The translations under genes and the position numbers were made by a program. Below, piece after piece: positions 15,809 through 25,796 of a stretch of 40,683 bases of DNA (positions are counted from its first letter, which is position 1; the number at the start of each line of letters is the position of its first letter). Origin of the DNA: Gammaproteobacteria bacterium. Its GTDB lineage: Bacteria; Pseudomonadota; Gammaproteobacteria; UBA9339. The stretch is taken from NCBI GenBank assembly GCA_016936855.1, contig JAFGXA010000021.1:1-40683 (forward strand). The letters are read 5' to 3'. The notes below the pieces were generated by a model. That model worked only from the letters and a program-made list of their open reading frames with translations, did not search any database and was not told where the DNA came from.

Positions 15809-17598
15809 GCGTGGCAAATAATACCTATCATAAGAATGAAAACATCGGTTGGTCAGTACCTAATTATTGGGATGCTGTGGCCCTGGCTTTGATTGTTGCA
15901 ATATTTGCTGTATTAGGTTGGACAGCGATGCAAATGGCAACGCCTTATAACGTTGGTCAGGCGATTCCTATCTCTCTTAGCCCTAGGTCTTTACCCGTTT
16001 ATGCTATGCGTACTGTTTTAAGGATGTTTATTGCCCTTTTTTGCTCTTTAATTTTTACTTTTGTCTTCGGGGCTGTGGCCGCTAAGAATAAAAAAGCTGA
16101 GCGCATTATCATTCCTCTGATTGACGTTTTGCAGTCAATACCGGTTTTAAGTTTTCTATCTATAAGTGTTGCCGGTTTTATCTTGTTATTTAGAGGGAGT
16201 TTGTTAGGGCCTGAATGCGCTGCTATTTTTGCTATTTTTACATCGCAAGTTTGGAATATGACCCTAAGTTTTTATCAAAGCGTGAAGAGTGTTCCCAAAG
16301 ATTTGCGCGAGGTTACGGCTATTTATCAACTTTCTAGTTGGCAAAAATTTTGGCGTCTAGAAGTGCCATATGCTATGCCAGGTCTTTTGTGGAACATGAT
16401 GATGTCAATGTCTGGCAGTTGGTTTTTTGTAGTGGCATCTGAAGCTATTTCTGTAGCGAATCAGCATATTAATTTACCAGGAATTGGGTCGTATATTGCT
16501 GTTGCAATTGCTCATGCTGATAAAACTGCGATTTACTACGCAATTGGCGCTATGTTAATTGTAATTTTGCTTTATGATCAATTGTTGTTTAGGCCGTTGG
16601 TGCAGTGGTCTGAAAAATTCAAATTCGATGAAGTGCTGGATGAAAGAATTTCTAGGTCTTGGGTGGTTAATTTATTTCAAAGAACGCGAGTCCTACGTCA
16701 AGTTAGTGTTTTATTTTATTTGTTATTTGATAAATTTGTTAATATTAATTATCTATTAAAACGTCATTCTAGTTTTTTTCAACATCATCTTCGCGGACGC
16801 CAGGATCCAGGGGCAGATAAAAAGAAAAATCTTAAATATTTTTTTGTCAAATGGAAGATTATTCCTCTTTTAGGGGATTTAATCGTTTTTGCTCTCTTCG
16901 TTATGTTATTGTTTTATCTTTGGCACTTTTTGGTTGACTTCGTAACATGGCATGATGTCGCAAGAACTTTTGTTTTGGGATCGGTGACGGCGCTTAGAGT
17001 ATTAGTTCTTATATTCCTTTGTTCTCTTATCTGGGTGCCGGTTGGAGTGTGGATTGGTTTTCGCCCTAGGTTGACGGAGTTTATTCAGCCTATAATTCAA
17101 TTTTTGGCTGCTTTTCCGGCTAATTTGGTTTTTCCGATTGTGGCTTTATGGATAGTCAAGTATAAGTTGGATGTAAATATTTGGACTTCACCTTTAATGG
17201 TGCTAGGTACACAATGGTATATATTGTTTAATGTTATTGCCGGGGCTAGCGCTATTCCAGAAGAGGTACGATTGGTGTCTAAGAATTTGGGCGTTAAGGG
17301 TTTTGTGAAGTGGCGACGTTTGATTTTGCCGGCTATTATGCCGTTTTTTGTGACGGGTGCTATTACTGCAGCAGGTGGTGCTTGGAATGCCAGCATTTTG
17401 GCAGAAGCTATCAACTGGGGTAATATTAAATTAAACGCTGTTGGCTTGGGTGCTTATATTACGCATTACACTAGAGTAGGGAATTTCCCACATGTTATTT
17501 TAGGGACGGCTGTAATGTGTTTGTTTGTGCTAGTTATTAATAGAATCTTGTGGCGTCCATTATACAATTTAGCGATAGAAAGGTTTAAGGTGAATTAG
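15796..17598 (+). CDS. ABC importer permease, two fused membrane domains (nitrate/sulfonate/taurine type)
   Basis: This 600-residue inner-membrane protein contains two copies of the BPD_transp_1 permease domain. The first spans about residues 75-275, with its EAA loop around DLREVTAIYQLSSWQKFWRLEVP. The second spans about 385-590, with its EAA loop around EVRLVSKNLGVKGFVKWRRLILP. They are joined by a hydrophilic linker with a basic RGRQDPGADKKKN segment. Fused double permeases of this kind accompany ATPases with a C-terminal AAA-associated domain, as in the next gene. ATG 15796 is the first possible start, only three bases beyond palindrome 3; the native 5' end may have been altered, and a start a little further in is possible. 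No periplasmic binding protein is nearby, so the substrate is unknown. Confidence 0.85.
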   Translation: MLIYGVANNTYHKNENIGWSVPNYWDAVALALIVAIFAVLGWTAMQMATPYNVGQAIPISLSPRSLPVYAMRTVLRMFIALFCSLIFTFVFGAVAAKNKKAERIIIPLIDVLQSIPVLSFLSISVAGFILLFRGSLLGPECAAIFAIFTSQVWNMTLSFYQSVKSVPKDLREVTAIYQLSSWQKFWRLEVPYAMPGLLWNMMMSMSGSWFFVVASEAISVANQHINLPGIGSYIAVAIAHADKTAIYYAIGAMLIVILLYDQLLFRPLVQWSEKFKFDEVLDERISRSWVVNLFQRTRVLRQVSVLFYLLFDKFVNINYLLKRHSSFFQHHLRGRQDPGADKKKNLKYFFVKWKIIPLLGDLIVFALFVMLLFYLWHFLVDFVTWHDVARTFVLGSVTALRVLVLIFLCSLIWVPVGVWIGFRPRLTEFIQPIIQFLAAFPANLVFPIVALWIVKYKLDVNIWTSPLMVLGTQWYILFNVIAGASAIPEEVRLVSKNLGVKGFVKWRRLILPAIMPFFVTGAITAAGGAWNASILAEAINWGNIKLNAVGLGAYITHYTRVGNFPHVILGTAVMCLFVLVINRILWRPLYNLAIERFKVN

Positions 17599-17599
17599 C

Positions 17600-18889
17600 A
17601 TGGAAAAAAAGCCATTAATTGTAGTTGAAAATGTTAATAAGTCATTCAAAAAGAGCGATAGACAGGATCACTTAGTGTTGAATGAATTAAATTTGAGTTT
17701 ATATTCTGGAGAAATTGTGGCCTTGCTGGGTAAGTCAGGCTCAGGCAAATCGACTTTATTGCGTATTATTGGTGGTTTGGTAAAGCCAACTTCAGGTCGA
17801 GTTTTGCATCATGATCAAGAGCTGATCGGGCCTGCGCCAGGACTGGCTATGGTTTTCCAAAGTTTTGCCTTGATGCCGTGGATTACGGTATTGCAAAATG
17901 TAGAATTAGGTTTAGAAGCGCAAGGTGTGCCGAAGCAGGAACGACGCAATCGTGCTCTTAAGGCTATTGATATTGTTGGCTTGGATGGTTTTGAGTCCGC
18001 CTATCCCAAAGAGCTATCTGGTGGTATGCGGCAGAGAGTTGGTTTGGCGCGAGCTTTAGTAGTAGATCCTGAAATTTTACTAATGGATGAGCCTTTTTCT
18101 GCTTTAGATGTTTTAACGGCTGATAATTTGCGAGGGGACTTGATTGATTTATGGCAATCTGAAAATACCAATATTAAAAATATTGTAATAGTAACTCACA
18201 ACATTGAAGAAGCTGTTTTACTTGCTGATCGAATTATAGTATTCGGTGAAAGTCCTAAAAATATTAGAGCTGAATTGAAAGTTGATGTTGCGCATCCGCG
18301 TAATGAGGATGACGCCAAGTTTCGTAAGTTGGTTGATCATATTTATACTCTGATGACTATGCCAGATAGTGAAACTATTGATTTTGGTTATAAAATTATT
18401 GATATTGGTTATCGCTTACCTGATGTTCAAGCATCTGAGATTACAGGCTTTATGGACATGATGACCGAATATAAAGGCGCCAAGGTTGATCTCCCTGAGT
18501 TGGCAGATGAATTTACCATGGGTGTGGATGATCTTTTCCCTATTATAGAGGCTTTGCAGATTTTGCGTTTTGTGCATGTATCGCACGGTGACATACAGCT
18601 CTCTCAGGCTGGAAAGTTATTTGCTGACGCTGATATTTTAAAGAGGAAGAAGGTGTTTGCGAGTCACTTAATTAAGCATGTGCCACTGGCCAGGCATATT
18701 CGGCGAGTACTTGATGAGCGGCATGGCCAGAGGGCATCTGAAGAGAGGTTTTTGCGTGAATTAGAAGATTATTTGAGTGAGGATGCTGCTGAAAGGGTGT
18801 TAGAAACCGTAATTGACTGGGGTCGTTATGCCGAAGTTTTTGCGTATGATTATAATAATGGTCAGCTCAGTTTAGAAAACCCGGATTAA
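17600..18889 (+). CDS. ABC importer ATPase with C-terminal AAA-associated domain
   Basis: This 429-residue ATPase partners the preceding permease, from which it is separated by one base. Motifs: Walker A LGKSGSGKSTLL (44-54), Q-loop VFQSFALMPW near 90, signature LSGGMRQRVGLARAL near 140, Walker B EILLMDEPFSALD near 158, switch His in VTHNIEEAV near 195. The extension from about 270 onward (PDVQASEITGFMDMMTEYKG and the winged-helix-like remainder) matches the AAA-associated C-terminal domain found in some nitrate/sulfonate-type transport ATPases, probably a regulatory domain. All catalytic residues are present. The transported compound cannot be deduced. Confidence 0.9.
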   Translation: MEKKPLIVVENVNKSFKKSDRQDHLVLNELNLSLYSGEIVALLGKSGSGKSTLLRIIGGLVKPTSGRVLHHDQELIGPAPGLAMVFQSFALMPWITVLQNVELGLEAQGVPKQERRNRALKAIDIVGLDGFESAYPKELSGGMRQRVGLARALVVDPEILLMDEPFSALDVLTADNLRGDLIDLWQSENTNIKNIVIVTHNIEEAVLLADRIIVFGESPKNIRAELKVDVAHPRNEDDAKFRKLVDHIYTLMTMPDSETIDFGYKIIDIGYRLPDVQASEITGFMDMMTEYKGAKVDLPELADEFTMGVDDLFPIIEALQILRFVHVSHGDIQLSQAGKLFADADILKRKKVFASHLIKHVPLARHIRRVLDERHGQRASEERFLRELEDYLSEDAAERVLETVIDWGRYAEVFAYDYNNGQLSLENPD

Positions 18890-19004
18890 ATTTCCACATT
18901 TTTCTTAAAGTTCTAACTCTTATGTTTACAGGAATTCTTATGCTAAACTAGTTGGAGTTTTAGCAACTGTAATTAAATTAATTCATTAAAAATTAGATAT
19001 TGAT

Positions 19005-19523
19005 ATGGAAAATAATAAATTAACACCTGGTAAAAATGTGCCATATGAGATTAATGTGGTAATTGAAATTCCTGCATATAGTCCTCCTGTAAAATATGAA
19101 GTTGATAAAGATACTGGTGCTTTATTTGTAAACAGATTTATGGCGACGGCTATGCGCTATCCATGTAACTATGGTTATATCCCTGGCACTTTAGCTGATG
19201 ATGGTGATCCATTGGATGTGGTAGTGATCAGTCCATTTTCTTTATTCAATGGCGTTGTTATTCGCTCAAGACCAATTGGTTTATTGAAAATGCAGGATGA
19301 GTCTGGTGAAGACAGTAAAGTTATCGCGGTGCCTCATAGTGACTTAACAGACCTGTATTCTGATGTTAAAACCCATGAAGATTTGCCAAGATCTCAACTC
19401 TACACTATTAGACACTTTTTCGAGCATTATAAAGATCTTGAGCCTGGAAAGTGGGTTGAAGTAGATGGTTGGGTTGGATTAGAAGATACTTATAAAGAGA
19501 TCAATGATAGTTTAGTGAAATGA
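19005..19523 (+). CDS. ppa: Inorganic pyrophosphatase
   Basis: This 172-residue soluble family I pyrophosphatase hydrolyses the pyrophosphate made in nucleotide, aminoacyl-tRNA and wall-precursor synthesis. The signature DGDPLDVVV (about 65-73) supplies metal-binding Asp residues, with further conserved text [16 protein letters not shown] before it and [12 protein letters not shown] near the end. Length is close to the 175 residues usual in proteobacteria. It lies 115 bases after the ABC ATPase, in an AT-rich gap where I could not fix a promoter. Its stop overlaps the murD start by four bases (ATGA), so it leads or joins the cell-wall operon. Confidence 0.95.
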   Translation: MENNKLTPGKNVPYEINVVIEIPAYSPPVKYEVDKDTGALFVNRFMATAMRYPCNYGYIPGTLADDGDPLDVVVISPFSLFNGVVIRSRPIGLLKMQDESGEDSKVIAVPHSDLTDLYSDVKTHEDLPRSQLYTIRHFFEHYKDLEPGKWVEVDGWVGLEDTYKEINDSLVK

Positions 19524-20827
19524 AAGTTATTGTTGGGCTTGGTATTACAGGACTGTCTTGTGCTCGGTTTTTAGCGAAACGTGGCGTAGATTTTGCTGTG
19601 ATTGATACCAGAGAAAACCCTCGATATCTTAGTGTATTTAAACAAGAATTTCCTAATATTCCCTTATATCTTGGAGGTTGGTACCCAGAGGTTCTAGCTA
19701 GAGTTGATGAAATTATTGTAAGCCCAGGGTTGGATCTTAAAAATACGCCTATTGAAAAACAAATTAAACAAGGTAAATCTGTTATTGGAGATATCGAACT
19801 TTTTGCGCGTTTTTGTCAGGCTCCGGTGGTTGGTATTACAGGATCAAATGGAAAAAGTACTGTTACAACTTTGCTAGGAGAAATGGCAAAAGCTAGCGGG
19901 TTGAATGTTGCTGTTGGCGGTAATCTTGGTATCCCAGTGTTGGATCTTCTGCAACAAAATGGTGATGCAGAATTGTTTGTGTTGGAGCTTTCTAGTTTTC
20001 AATTGGAGTTAACAAGATCGTTAAAGCTCAAGGCAGCAGTTTTATTAAATGTATCTCCTGATCATATGGACCGTTATTTGAATTTTAATGAATATTTGTC
20101 GGCTAAACTGCGCATTTATGATGATTGTGAAATTACGGTTATTAATGGTGATGAGAACTTACTTGATATTGGTTTAATATTTGGTGATAAGGAGTTGTGC
20201 TTTTTTTCTAGTAATAAACCTAGCGATGGGGAGTTTGGTTTGGTTGGTGATGTTATTTATTTTGGTGAGCAAGAGCTAATTAAAGCAAGTGAACTAAAAA
20301 TTCAAGGAAGGCATCAACTAAATAATTTATTGGCTGCATTGTCCTTGGGAAAAGCTATTAATTTACCAATGAACGCTATGCTGGATGTTGCTAAAAAATT
20401 TGCGGGATTGCCACATCGTTGTCAGTTTGTGCGCAATTATCACGATGTTGCTTGGTATAATGATTCTAAAGGCACTAATGTTGGTGCAACTTTGGCTGCT
20501 ATTGATGGTTTGTCTGGTCCTATTATTTTGATTGCAGGAGGGCAAGCAAAGGGTGCTGATTTTTCAATTTGGCGTGAATCTGTGAAAGAAAAGGTGAAAA
20601 CCGTTATATTAATTGGTGAAGATGGGCCGGCTATTGATCGTGCTATTTGTGATGTGACCAATATTATTTATGCTGATAGTATGGCTGAAGCGGTAAGGGT
20701 GGCAGCTAGAGTTGCGGAATTTGGTGATAAGGTTCTTTTATCTCCGGGATGTGCTAGTTTTGATATGTTTCGAGACTTTGTTGATCGTGGTGAACAGTTT
20801 ACTAGGTTAGTACGCGCTCTATGTTAG
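19520..20827 (+). CDS. murD: UDP-N-acetylmuramoyl-L-alanine:D-glutamate ligase
   Basis: This 435-residue Mur ligase adds D-glutamate to UDP-MurNAc-L-Ala in the cytoplasm. It starts with a Rossmann-like UDP-binding domain ([18 protein letters not shown]), then the ATP loop [15 protein letters not shown] (about 110-124), then the C-terminal domain with HRCQFVRN and [15 protein letters not shown], which positions the Mur-ligase Lys and Asn/Asp residues. Length is normal. It overlaps ppa by four and ftsW by seven bases, indicating a tightly packed operon. Confidence 0.96.
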   Translation: MKVIVGLGITGLSCARFLAKRGVDFAVIDTRENPRYLSVFKQEFPNIPLYLGGWYPEVLARVDEIIVSPGLDLKNTPIEKQIKQGKSVIGDIELFARFCQAPVVGITGSNGKSTVTTLLGEMAKASGLNVAVGGNLGIPVLDLLQQNGDAELFVLELSSFQLELTRSLKLKAAVLLNVSPDHMDRYLNFNEYLSAKLRIYDDCEITVINGDENLLDIGLIFGDKELCFFSSNKPSDGEFGLVGDVIYFGEQELIKASELKIQGRHQLNNLLAALSLGKAINLPMNAMLDVAKKFAGLPHRCQFVRNYHDVAWYNDSKGTNVGATLAAIDGLSGPIILIAGGQAKGADFSIWRESVKEKVKTVILIGEDGPAIDRAICDVTNIIYADSMAEAVRVAARVAEFGDKVLLSPGCASFDMFRDFVDRGEQFTRLVRALC

Positions 20828-21942
20828 AAAAAAGTATTGATAAATCATTTGTATATGATTACAAGTTAATATTTATAGTTGCATCTTTGTTAGCAGTTGG
20901 TTTGTTAATGGTGGCCTCTGCTTCAATGGTGGTGTCTGATCAAAAATTTCATACTCCGTTCCACTTTTTAGTACATCAAATGTTTTATGTGGGACTGGGT
21001 TTTGTTATCGCTTTTTATATAATTAAGTTACCTATTAATTTTTGGCAAACCCATGGCCCTAGACTGTTGTTGATTACCATTGGTTTGTTGTTGTTGGTAT
21101 TGGTGCCACATGTAGGGCGTGAAGTGAATGGCAGTATTCGTTGGATTGGAGTAGGGCCGTTTGGTTTGCAAGTATCAGAATTGGCTAAATTAAGCTTTAT
21201 TATTTATCTTTCTGGGTATTTAGTAAGAAGGGAAGTGGAAGTTAGGAGTAGATTTAGCGGTTTTTTAAAGCCTCTTTTGGTGTTGGGGATTATAGGCATT
21301 TTGCTCTTATCTGAGCCTGATTTTGGTGCAACAGCTGTAATTGTGGCGACAGCCATGGGTATGATTTTTATGGCAGGGGCTAGAGTTTGGCAATTTGTAT
21401 TGTTGCTAATTTTGGTGGTGATTGTTATGGCTTTGATGGCTGTAGCCTCACCATATAGAGTTTTGAGATTGACAACATTTTTGCATCCATGGGCCAATCA
21501 ATTTAGCAGTGGTTATCAATTGACTCAATCTTTGATAGCTTTCGGGCGCGGCAGTTGGTTCGGTGTTGGTTTGGGCAATAGCATCCAAAAGTTATTTTAT
21601 TTGCCAGAGGCACATACTGATTTTTTGTTTGCCGTGCTTGCCGAAGAGTTAGGGTTTGTTGGTGATATGGTTGTTATTGGGCTTTTTGTGGCGCTATGTG
21701 CTAAGATCATGTTTATTGGTAAAAGGGCTTTTGTCGCTGGGAAGCAGTTTCACGCATATCTGTCTTATGGTATTTGTTTGTGGTTCAGTATGCAGACTAT
21801 TGTGAATATAGGTGTTGACGCTGGTCTCTTGCCAACTAAGGGTTTGACTTTGCCTTTTATGAGTTATGGTGGCAGTAGTATGTTACTTAATTGTATTGCT
21901 TGTGGGATTGTATTGAGGATTTACCATGAAATTAACAGCTGA
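20821..21942 (+). CDS. ftsW: SEDS-family septal peptidoglycan polymerase FtsW
   Basis: A 373-residue polytopic membrane protein with around ten hydrophobic segments, beginning after a short cytoplasmic tail (KSFVYDYKLIFIVASLLAVGLLMVASAS). SEDS landmarks include the GREVNGSIRWIGVGPFGLQVSE loop, PHWANQFSSGYQ-like text near 220 (LHPWANQFSSGYQLTQSLIA), the FLFAVLAEELGF loop near 268, and the terminal PTKGLTLPFMSYGGSS. It polymerises glycan strands at the septum with a class B PBP. RodA is the alternative, but cell-division cluster context favours FtsW. In related bacteria murG normally follows; here murC begins inside the ftsW end (17-base overlap). Confidence 0.94.
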   Translation: MLEKSIDKSFVYDYKLIFIVASLLAVGLLMVASASMVVSDQKFHTPFHFLVHQMFYVGLGFVIAFYIIKLPINFWQTHGPRLLLITIGLLLLVLVPHVGREVNGSIRWIGVGPFGLQVSELAKLSFIIYLSGYLVRREVEVRSRFSGFLKPLLVLGIIGILLLSEPDFGATAVIVATAMGMIFMAGARVWQFVLLLILVVIVMALMAVASPYRVLRLTTFLHPWANQFSSGYQLTQSLIAFGRGSWFGVGLGNSIQKLFYLPEAHTDFLFAVLAEELGFVGDMVVIGLFVALCAKIMFIGKRAFVAGKQFHAYLSYGICLWFSMQTIVNIGVDAGLLPTKGLTLPFMSYGGSSMLLNCIACGIVLRIYHEINS

Positions 21943-23323
21943 TCTTAAAGAGGCAAAACATATTCATTTGATCGGAGTTGGCGGTTCTGGTATGTGTGGC
22001 TTGGCTCGAATTTTATTGGCTTACGGTTATCGCGTTTCAGGTAGTGATGTTAAGGAAAATAACGTTGCGCGGGAGCTGCAAGCCATGGGCGCAAAAATTG
22101 TTTTTGAGCACAATGCAGAAAATATTGATGGTGCTGACGTTGTTGTGGTATCCAGCGCAATCGATACCTGTAATCCAGAAATAGAAGCAGCTAGATCAAA
22201 AAATATCCCAGTTATTTTAAGAGCTCAAATGTTGGGTGCATTAATGCGATTGCAAAAGGGTATTGCTATAGCAGGTACTCATGGCAAAACCACAACTACT
22301 AGTTTGGTGACTGATTTGCTGAGAGAAGGTGGGTTGAACCCATCTTTTGTAATTGGTGGGATGTTGAATAGTGGTGGTAAGTACGCTGATTTGGGAAGTG
22401 GGGATTTTTTCGTAGCAGAAGCAGATGAGAGTGATGCCTCTTTCTTACATCTTAACCCAGAGATTACTGTAGTTACTAATATAGATCAGGATCATATGGT
22501 AACTTATGCTGATAATTTTGCTAAATTACAGCAAACGTTTTTAGATTTTTTGCGCAAATTACCGGCATCTGGTCTTGCCGTGCTTTGTCTTGATGACCCA
22601 GGTATCAAGCAGATTTTATCGCAGATTGACCGCCCATTTGTCACATATGGTTTTGCTAAAGATGCTGATGTAAGAGTGGAAGATTGGCAACAAATAGGAA
22701 CGAAGTGTGAGTTTAGCATTGTACGTAATGGGCGCGATTCCTTGAAAGTTAAGTTGAATTTGCCGGGCAAGCACAACGCGTTAAATGCTTTAGCTGCCAT
22801 TGCAGTTGCGACTGAATGTGGTGTGACTGATGCTGATATTTGTAAGGGCTTAGAAAATTTTAAGGGTGTTGGTAGGCGCTTTCAAGTTTATGAGAGAGAG
22901 ATTTGCTATAAAACAGTAACTTTGATTGATGATTATGGACATCATCCGCAAGAAATTGCTGTAACAGTTGATGCAATAAGGCAAGCTTGGCCAAATCGCA
23001 GGTTGGTTTTGGCGTTTCAGCCGCATCGATACACAAGAACTAAGGCTTTATTTAAAGATTTTGCAGAAGTTTTATCTGAGGTTGATGTGTTGTTGTTATT
23101 AGATGTTTATTCCGCTGGCGAAGATTATATTGTTGGTGCGGACAGTAAAAGTTTGTGTGATAGTATTAAAAATAAAAATGGTAAAGAGGTGGTTTTTGTA
23201 AAAGAAGTTGATGCTTTGCCATTTGAATTGCAAAAAGTTTTAAAAGACGATGATGTCTTATTGATTCAGGGTGCTGGCAGTATTGGCAAAATGGCAGACT
23301 ACTTTATTTCACAGAGTAATTGA
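21926..23323 (+). CDS. murC: UDP-N-acetylmuramate:L-alanine ligase
   Basis: This 465-residue Mur ligase adds L-alanine to UDP-MurNAc. The N-terminal domain begins HIHLIGVGGSGMCGLARIL, the ATP loop is AIAGTHGKTTTTSLVTDLL (about 112-128), and the central region has FVAEADESDASFLHLNPE. The C-terminal domain has DDYGHHPQEI near 333 and QPHRYTRTKAL near 369, both characteristic of MurC. GAGGATT upstream serves as the ribosome-binding site inside ftsW. Motifs and length are complete. Confidence 0.96.
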   Translation: MKLTADLKEAKHIHLIGVGGSGMCGLARILLAYGYRVSGSDVKENNVARELQAMGAKIVFEHNAENIDGADVVVVSSAIDTCNPEIEAARSKNIPVILRAQMLGALMRLQKGIAIAGTHGKTTTTSLVTDLLREGGLNPSFVIGGMLNSGGKYADLGSGDFFVAEADESDASFLHLNPEITVVTNIDQDHMVTYADNFAKLQQTFLDFLRKLPASGLAVLCLDDPGIKQILSQIDRPFVTYGFAKDADVRVEDWQQIGTKCEFSIVRNGRDSLKVKLNLPGKHNALNALAAIAVATECGVTDADICKGLENFKGVGRRFQVYEREICYKTVTLIDDYGHHPQEIAVTVDAIRQAWPNRRLVLAFQPHRYTRTKALFKDFAEVLSEVDVLLLLDVYSAGEDYIVGADSKSLCDSIKNKNGKEVVFVKEVDALPFELQKVLKDDDVLLIQGAGSIGKMADYFISQSN

Positions 23324-23328
23324 TTCTT

Positions 23329-24186
23329 ATGTTGATAAGGAATCATAAGTTAGCACCTTATACCACTTGGAATATTGGTGGTCCAGCAGCATTTTTTTTC
23401 CAGCCTGATTCACTTGAGTTATTACAAAAGTTCTTGTGTGAATACAAAGATCAAGAGATTTTTTGGTTAGGAGCTGGAAGTAATATTCTAGTTTCTGATA
23501 AGGGATTTGATGGGGTCATTATTTATCCGAAAAATATTCTGCAAGAGTGTTTTGTCAGTGGCAAATACATTGAAGTTGGTGCCAGTGTTTCAATTTCAAC
23601 ATTTTTACATGTTGCTCTTAAGTATGGTTTAACCGGTTGCGAATTTATGGTTGGGATTCCGGGTACTATAGGTGGCGCATTATTTATGAATGCAGGTGCT
23701 CATGGCGGTCAGATTTGGGATCGCGTTTCTCTCGTTAGAACCATTGATAAAAACGGAAGTATACATGAAAGAAATTGTGATGATTTTGTGGTTTCTTATC
23801 GGCGGGTTATAAACAAGATGTCTCAAGAGTGGTTTCTATCAGCTAAATTGCGTTTGGATAAAGGCGATTCAAAAATAGCTATTCAAAGTATGCGCGAGTT
23901 TATGCAACATAGAATAAAGAATCATCCTTGTTTATTACCAAGCTGCGGTTCGGTTTTTCGGAATCCAAAGCCACTTAGTGCTGCTCAGTTAATTGAGAGT
24001 GCAGGCCTTAAAGGATTACAAATTGGTGGAGCACAAGTTTCTCCTAAGCACGCTAATTTTATTGTGAATCTTGGAAATGCTACAGCAAATGATGTTTTAA
24101 GAATTATTGATCATATAAAAAAAGAAGTTTATGCTAAATTTTCTGTTGAGTTAGAAACAGAGGTTAAATTTATTGGGGACAAATAA
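23329..24186 (+). CDS. murB: UDP-N-acetylenolpyruvoylglucosamine reductase
   Basis: This 285-residue flavoprotein reduces UDP-GlcNAc-enolpyruvate to UDP-MurNAc with NADPH. Visible signatures are APYTTWNIGGPAAFFF near the start, LGAGSNILVSDKGFDGVII (FAD pyrophosphate site), GCEFMVGIPGTIGGALFMNAGAHGG, the catalytic VVSYRR region, and a C-terminal LPSCGSVFRNP with AAQLIESAGLKG. It is the shorter type II-like form. A TTG at 23320 overlapping the murC stop is possible, but ATG 23329 gives a start that matches relatives. It follows murC directly and precedes ddl by two bases. Confidence 0.95.
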   Translation: MLIRNHKLAPYTTWNIGGPAAFFFQPDSLELLQKFLCEYKDQEIFWLGAGSNILVSDKGFDGVIIYPKNILQECFVSGKYIEVGASVSISTFLHVALKYGLTGCEFMVGIPGTIGGALFMNAGAHGGQIWDRVSLVRTIDKNGSIHERNCDDFVVSYRRVINKMSQEWFLSAKLRLDKGDSKIAIQSMREFMQHRIKNHPCLLPSCGSVFRNPKPLSAAQLIESAGLKGLQIGGAQVSPKHANFIVNLGNATANDVLRIIDHIKKEVYAKFSVELETEVKFIGDK

Positions 24187-24188
24187 TT

Positions 24189-25109
24189 GTGAATGCAAAA
24201 AAGTTCGGTAGAGTTGCTGTTTTAATGGGTGGCACATCCAGTGAACGTAATATTTCTTTAGAGTCAGGACAGTGTGTTTTAGATGCTCTTTTAAGATTGG
24301 GGGTTGATGCCTATTCAATTGATGTTGATGAAAGAGTAGCAGAAGTTTTATATAAAGAGAAACCTGATCGTGCATTTATTGTGTTGCATGGCACTAATGG
24401 TGAAGATGGGGTAGTGCAGAGTCTGTTAGATTGTTTGCAGATTCCATATGCTTCTACTGGTGCAGCCGCATCGCTTTTAACTATGAACAAGGTGTATTGT
24501 AAATCTTTATTAAGAGCTTATGGTATCCCAGTACAAAGTGATATTTATTTGCATAGTGATATGGATTGTTCGAAAATCATTGATAGTTGCAGTTATCCGC
24601 TGTGTGTAAAACCAATCGATAATGGTTCTAGTTATGGGGTGAGTAAGGTTGAAGATAAATTTGCACTTGAGGATGCTATAAAATTAGCTGGAAAGTTTAG
24701 TTCTGAAATTATGTTAGAGCCGTGGGTTGATGGGCGTGAATTTGCCGTGCCAGTTTTAGATGGCAGGGCTTTACCTGTGGTAGAAATTGTAACACCTGAA
24801 GGTGAATTTTATGATTATGCTGCAAAATATGAAAAAGATACTACACAATTTTTGTGTCCAGCGCCGCTTAATGCCGTTGATACATCATTGATTCAGGGTT
24901 TAGCTGAGAAAGCTTTTAGTGTCACTGGCTGTCGCTATTGGGCTAGAGTGGATTTTTTGCAGGATAAAAGCGGTAACTTTTATTGTTTGGAAGTAAACAC
25001 TATTCCTGGTATGACATCTCACAGTTTGGTTCCTATGTCTGCCAAGGAAATAGGTTGTTCATTTGATCAATTAGTATGGAAGATTTTAGCTCTAAGTTAT
25101 GAGGAATAA
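24189..25109 (+). CDS. ddl: D-alanine:D-alanine ligase
   Basis: This 306-residue ATP-grasp enzyme makes the D-Ala-D-Ala dipeptide for the pentapeptide precursor. It begins with GRVAVLMGGTSSERNISLESG, has the LHGTNGEDGVVQSLLD loop near 65, the CVKPIDNGSSYGVSKV strand pair near 140, and the metal/substrate end YCLEVNTIPGMTSHSLVP near 265, all diagnostic of Ddl. The start is GTG at 24189, three bases after the murB stop; no in-frame ATG is closer. It overlaps ftsQ by 11 bases. DdlB is the likely isozyme from its place in the division cluster. Confidence 0.95.
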   Translation: MNAKKFGRVAVLMGGTSSERNISLESGQCVLDALLRLGVDAYSIDVDERVAEVLYKEKPDRAFIVLHGTNGEDGVVQSLLDCLQIPYASTGAAASLLTMNKVYCKSLLRAYGIPVQSDIYLHSDMDCSKIIDSCSYPLCVKPIDNGSSYGVSKVEDKFALEDAIKLAGKFSSEIMLEPWVDGREFAVPVLDGRALPVVEIVTPEGEFYDYAAKYEKDTTQFLCPAPLNAVDTSLIQGLAEKAFSVTGCRYWARVDFLQDKSGNFYCLEVNTIPGMTSHSLVPMSAKEIGCSFDQLVWKILALSYEE

Positions 25110-25791
25110 GATTAAAATTGCTTTAATTGCTCTATTAATTGTTTTGTCTTTATTTTTTTTGATAAAGATAAGAAATTTTTTTGTAAATCCCAATAATTTC
25201 ACAATAACTAATGTGCAAATTATTGCAACATATTCTCATATTAGCCCAAATGATTTAAAGACTAGAATTGTGAATGATATTAATGGTAATTTTTTTACTA
25301 TTGATAATAAAAAAATAATGCATAATATTTTGCAAATTCCTTGGGCTTATGCGGTGAATATTAGAAAAAAGTGGCCAGATACTCTTATTATAACGGTGCA
25401 AGAACAGCAGCCTATAGCTGTTTGGAATGATTCTGGTTTAATTAATATTAATAATAAAATATTTGATTACAAGGTAAAAACTTTTCCCGGTAATTTACCT
25501 CATCTTTACGGTAATATTGCGAAACTACAAGAAATTTTAATTTTTTATAAAAGTTTTTCTAATATGTTATTAGCTGATAACCTAGTTATTAATAGGCTTG
25601 TATTAGATAATGATAATAATTGGCGTCTTGGTTTGGTTGGGGGTATCAAGCTAAAGCTTGGTAGTACGCAGGTTTTGCAAAAAATGCAGACTTTTATCAA
25701 AGCCTACCCTAAAATCATAAAGGATCACCGCGATACACTTTCGGAAGTTGATTTGCGTTACAGTAATGGTATGGCTGTGCGTTGGAAATGA
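25099..25791 (+). CDS. ftsQ: Cell division protein FtsQ
   Basis: A 230-residue bitopic membrane protein with a short basic N-terminus, one membrane helix (about 6-27) and a periplasmic POTRA domain (FTITNVQIIATYSHISPNDLK, about 35-100). The FtsQ-type beta domain follows, with IPWAYAVNIRKKWPDTLIITVQEQQPIAVWN and the closing VDLRYSNGMAVRW. It connects the early and late divisome through FtsB/FtsL. It is on the short side (E. coli FtsQ is 276 residues). ftsA and ftsZ normally follow; here a two-component system on the other strand starts after five bases, so the cluster is broken at this point. Confidence 0.93.
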   Translation: MRNKIKIALIALLIVLSLFFLIKIRNFFVNPNNFTITNVQIIATYSHISPNDLKTRIVNDINGNFFTIDNKKIMHNILQIPWAYAVNIRKKWPDTLIITVQEQQPIAVWNDSGLININNKIFDYKVKTFPGNLPHLYGNIAKLQEILIFYKSFSNMLLADNLVINRLVLDNDNNWRLGLVGGIKLKLGSTQVLQKMQTFIKAYPKIIKDHRDTLSEVDLRYSNGMAVRWK

Positions 25792-25796
25792 ATTAC

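Noticed and set aside
18890-19004. Promoter for ppa
   Set aside because: TATGCT and TTTACA are present, but no -35/-10 pair has acceptable spacing.
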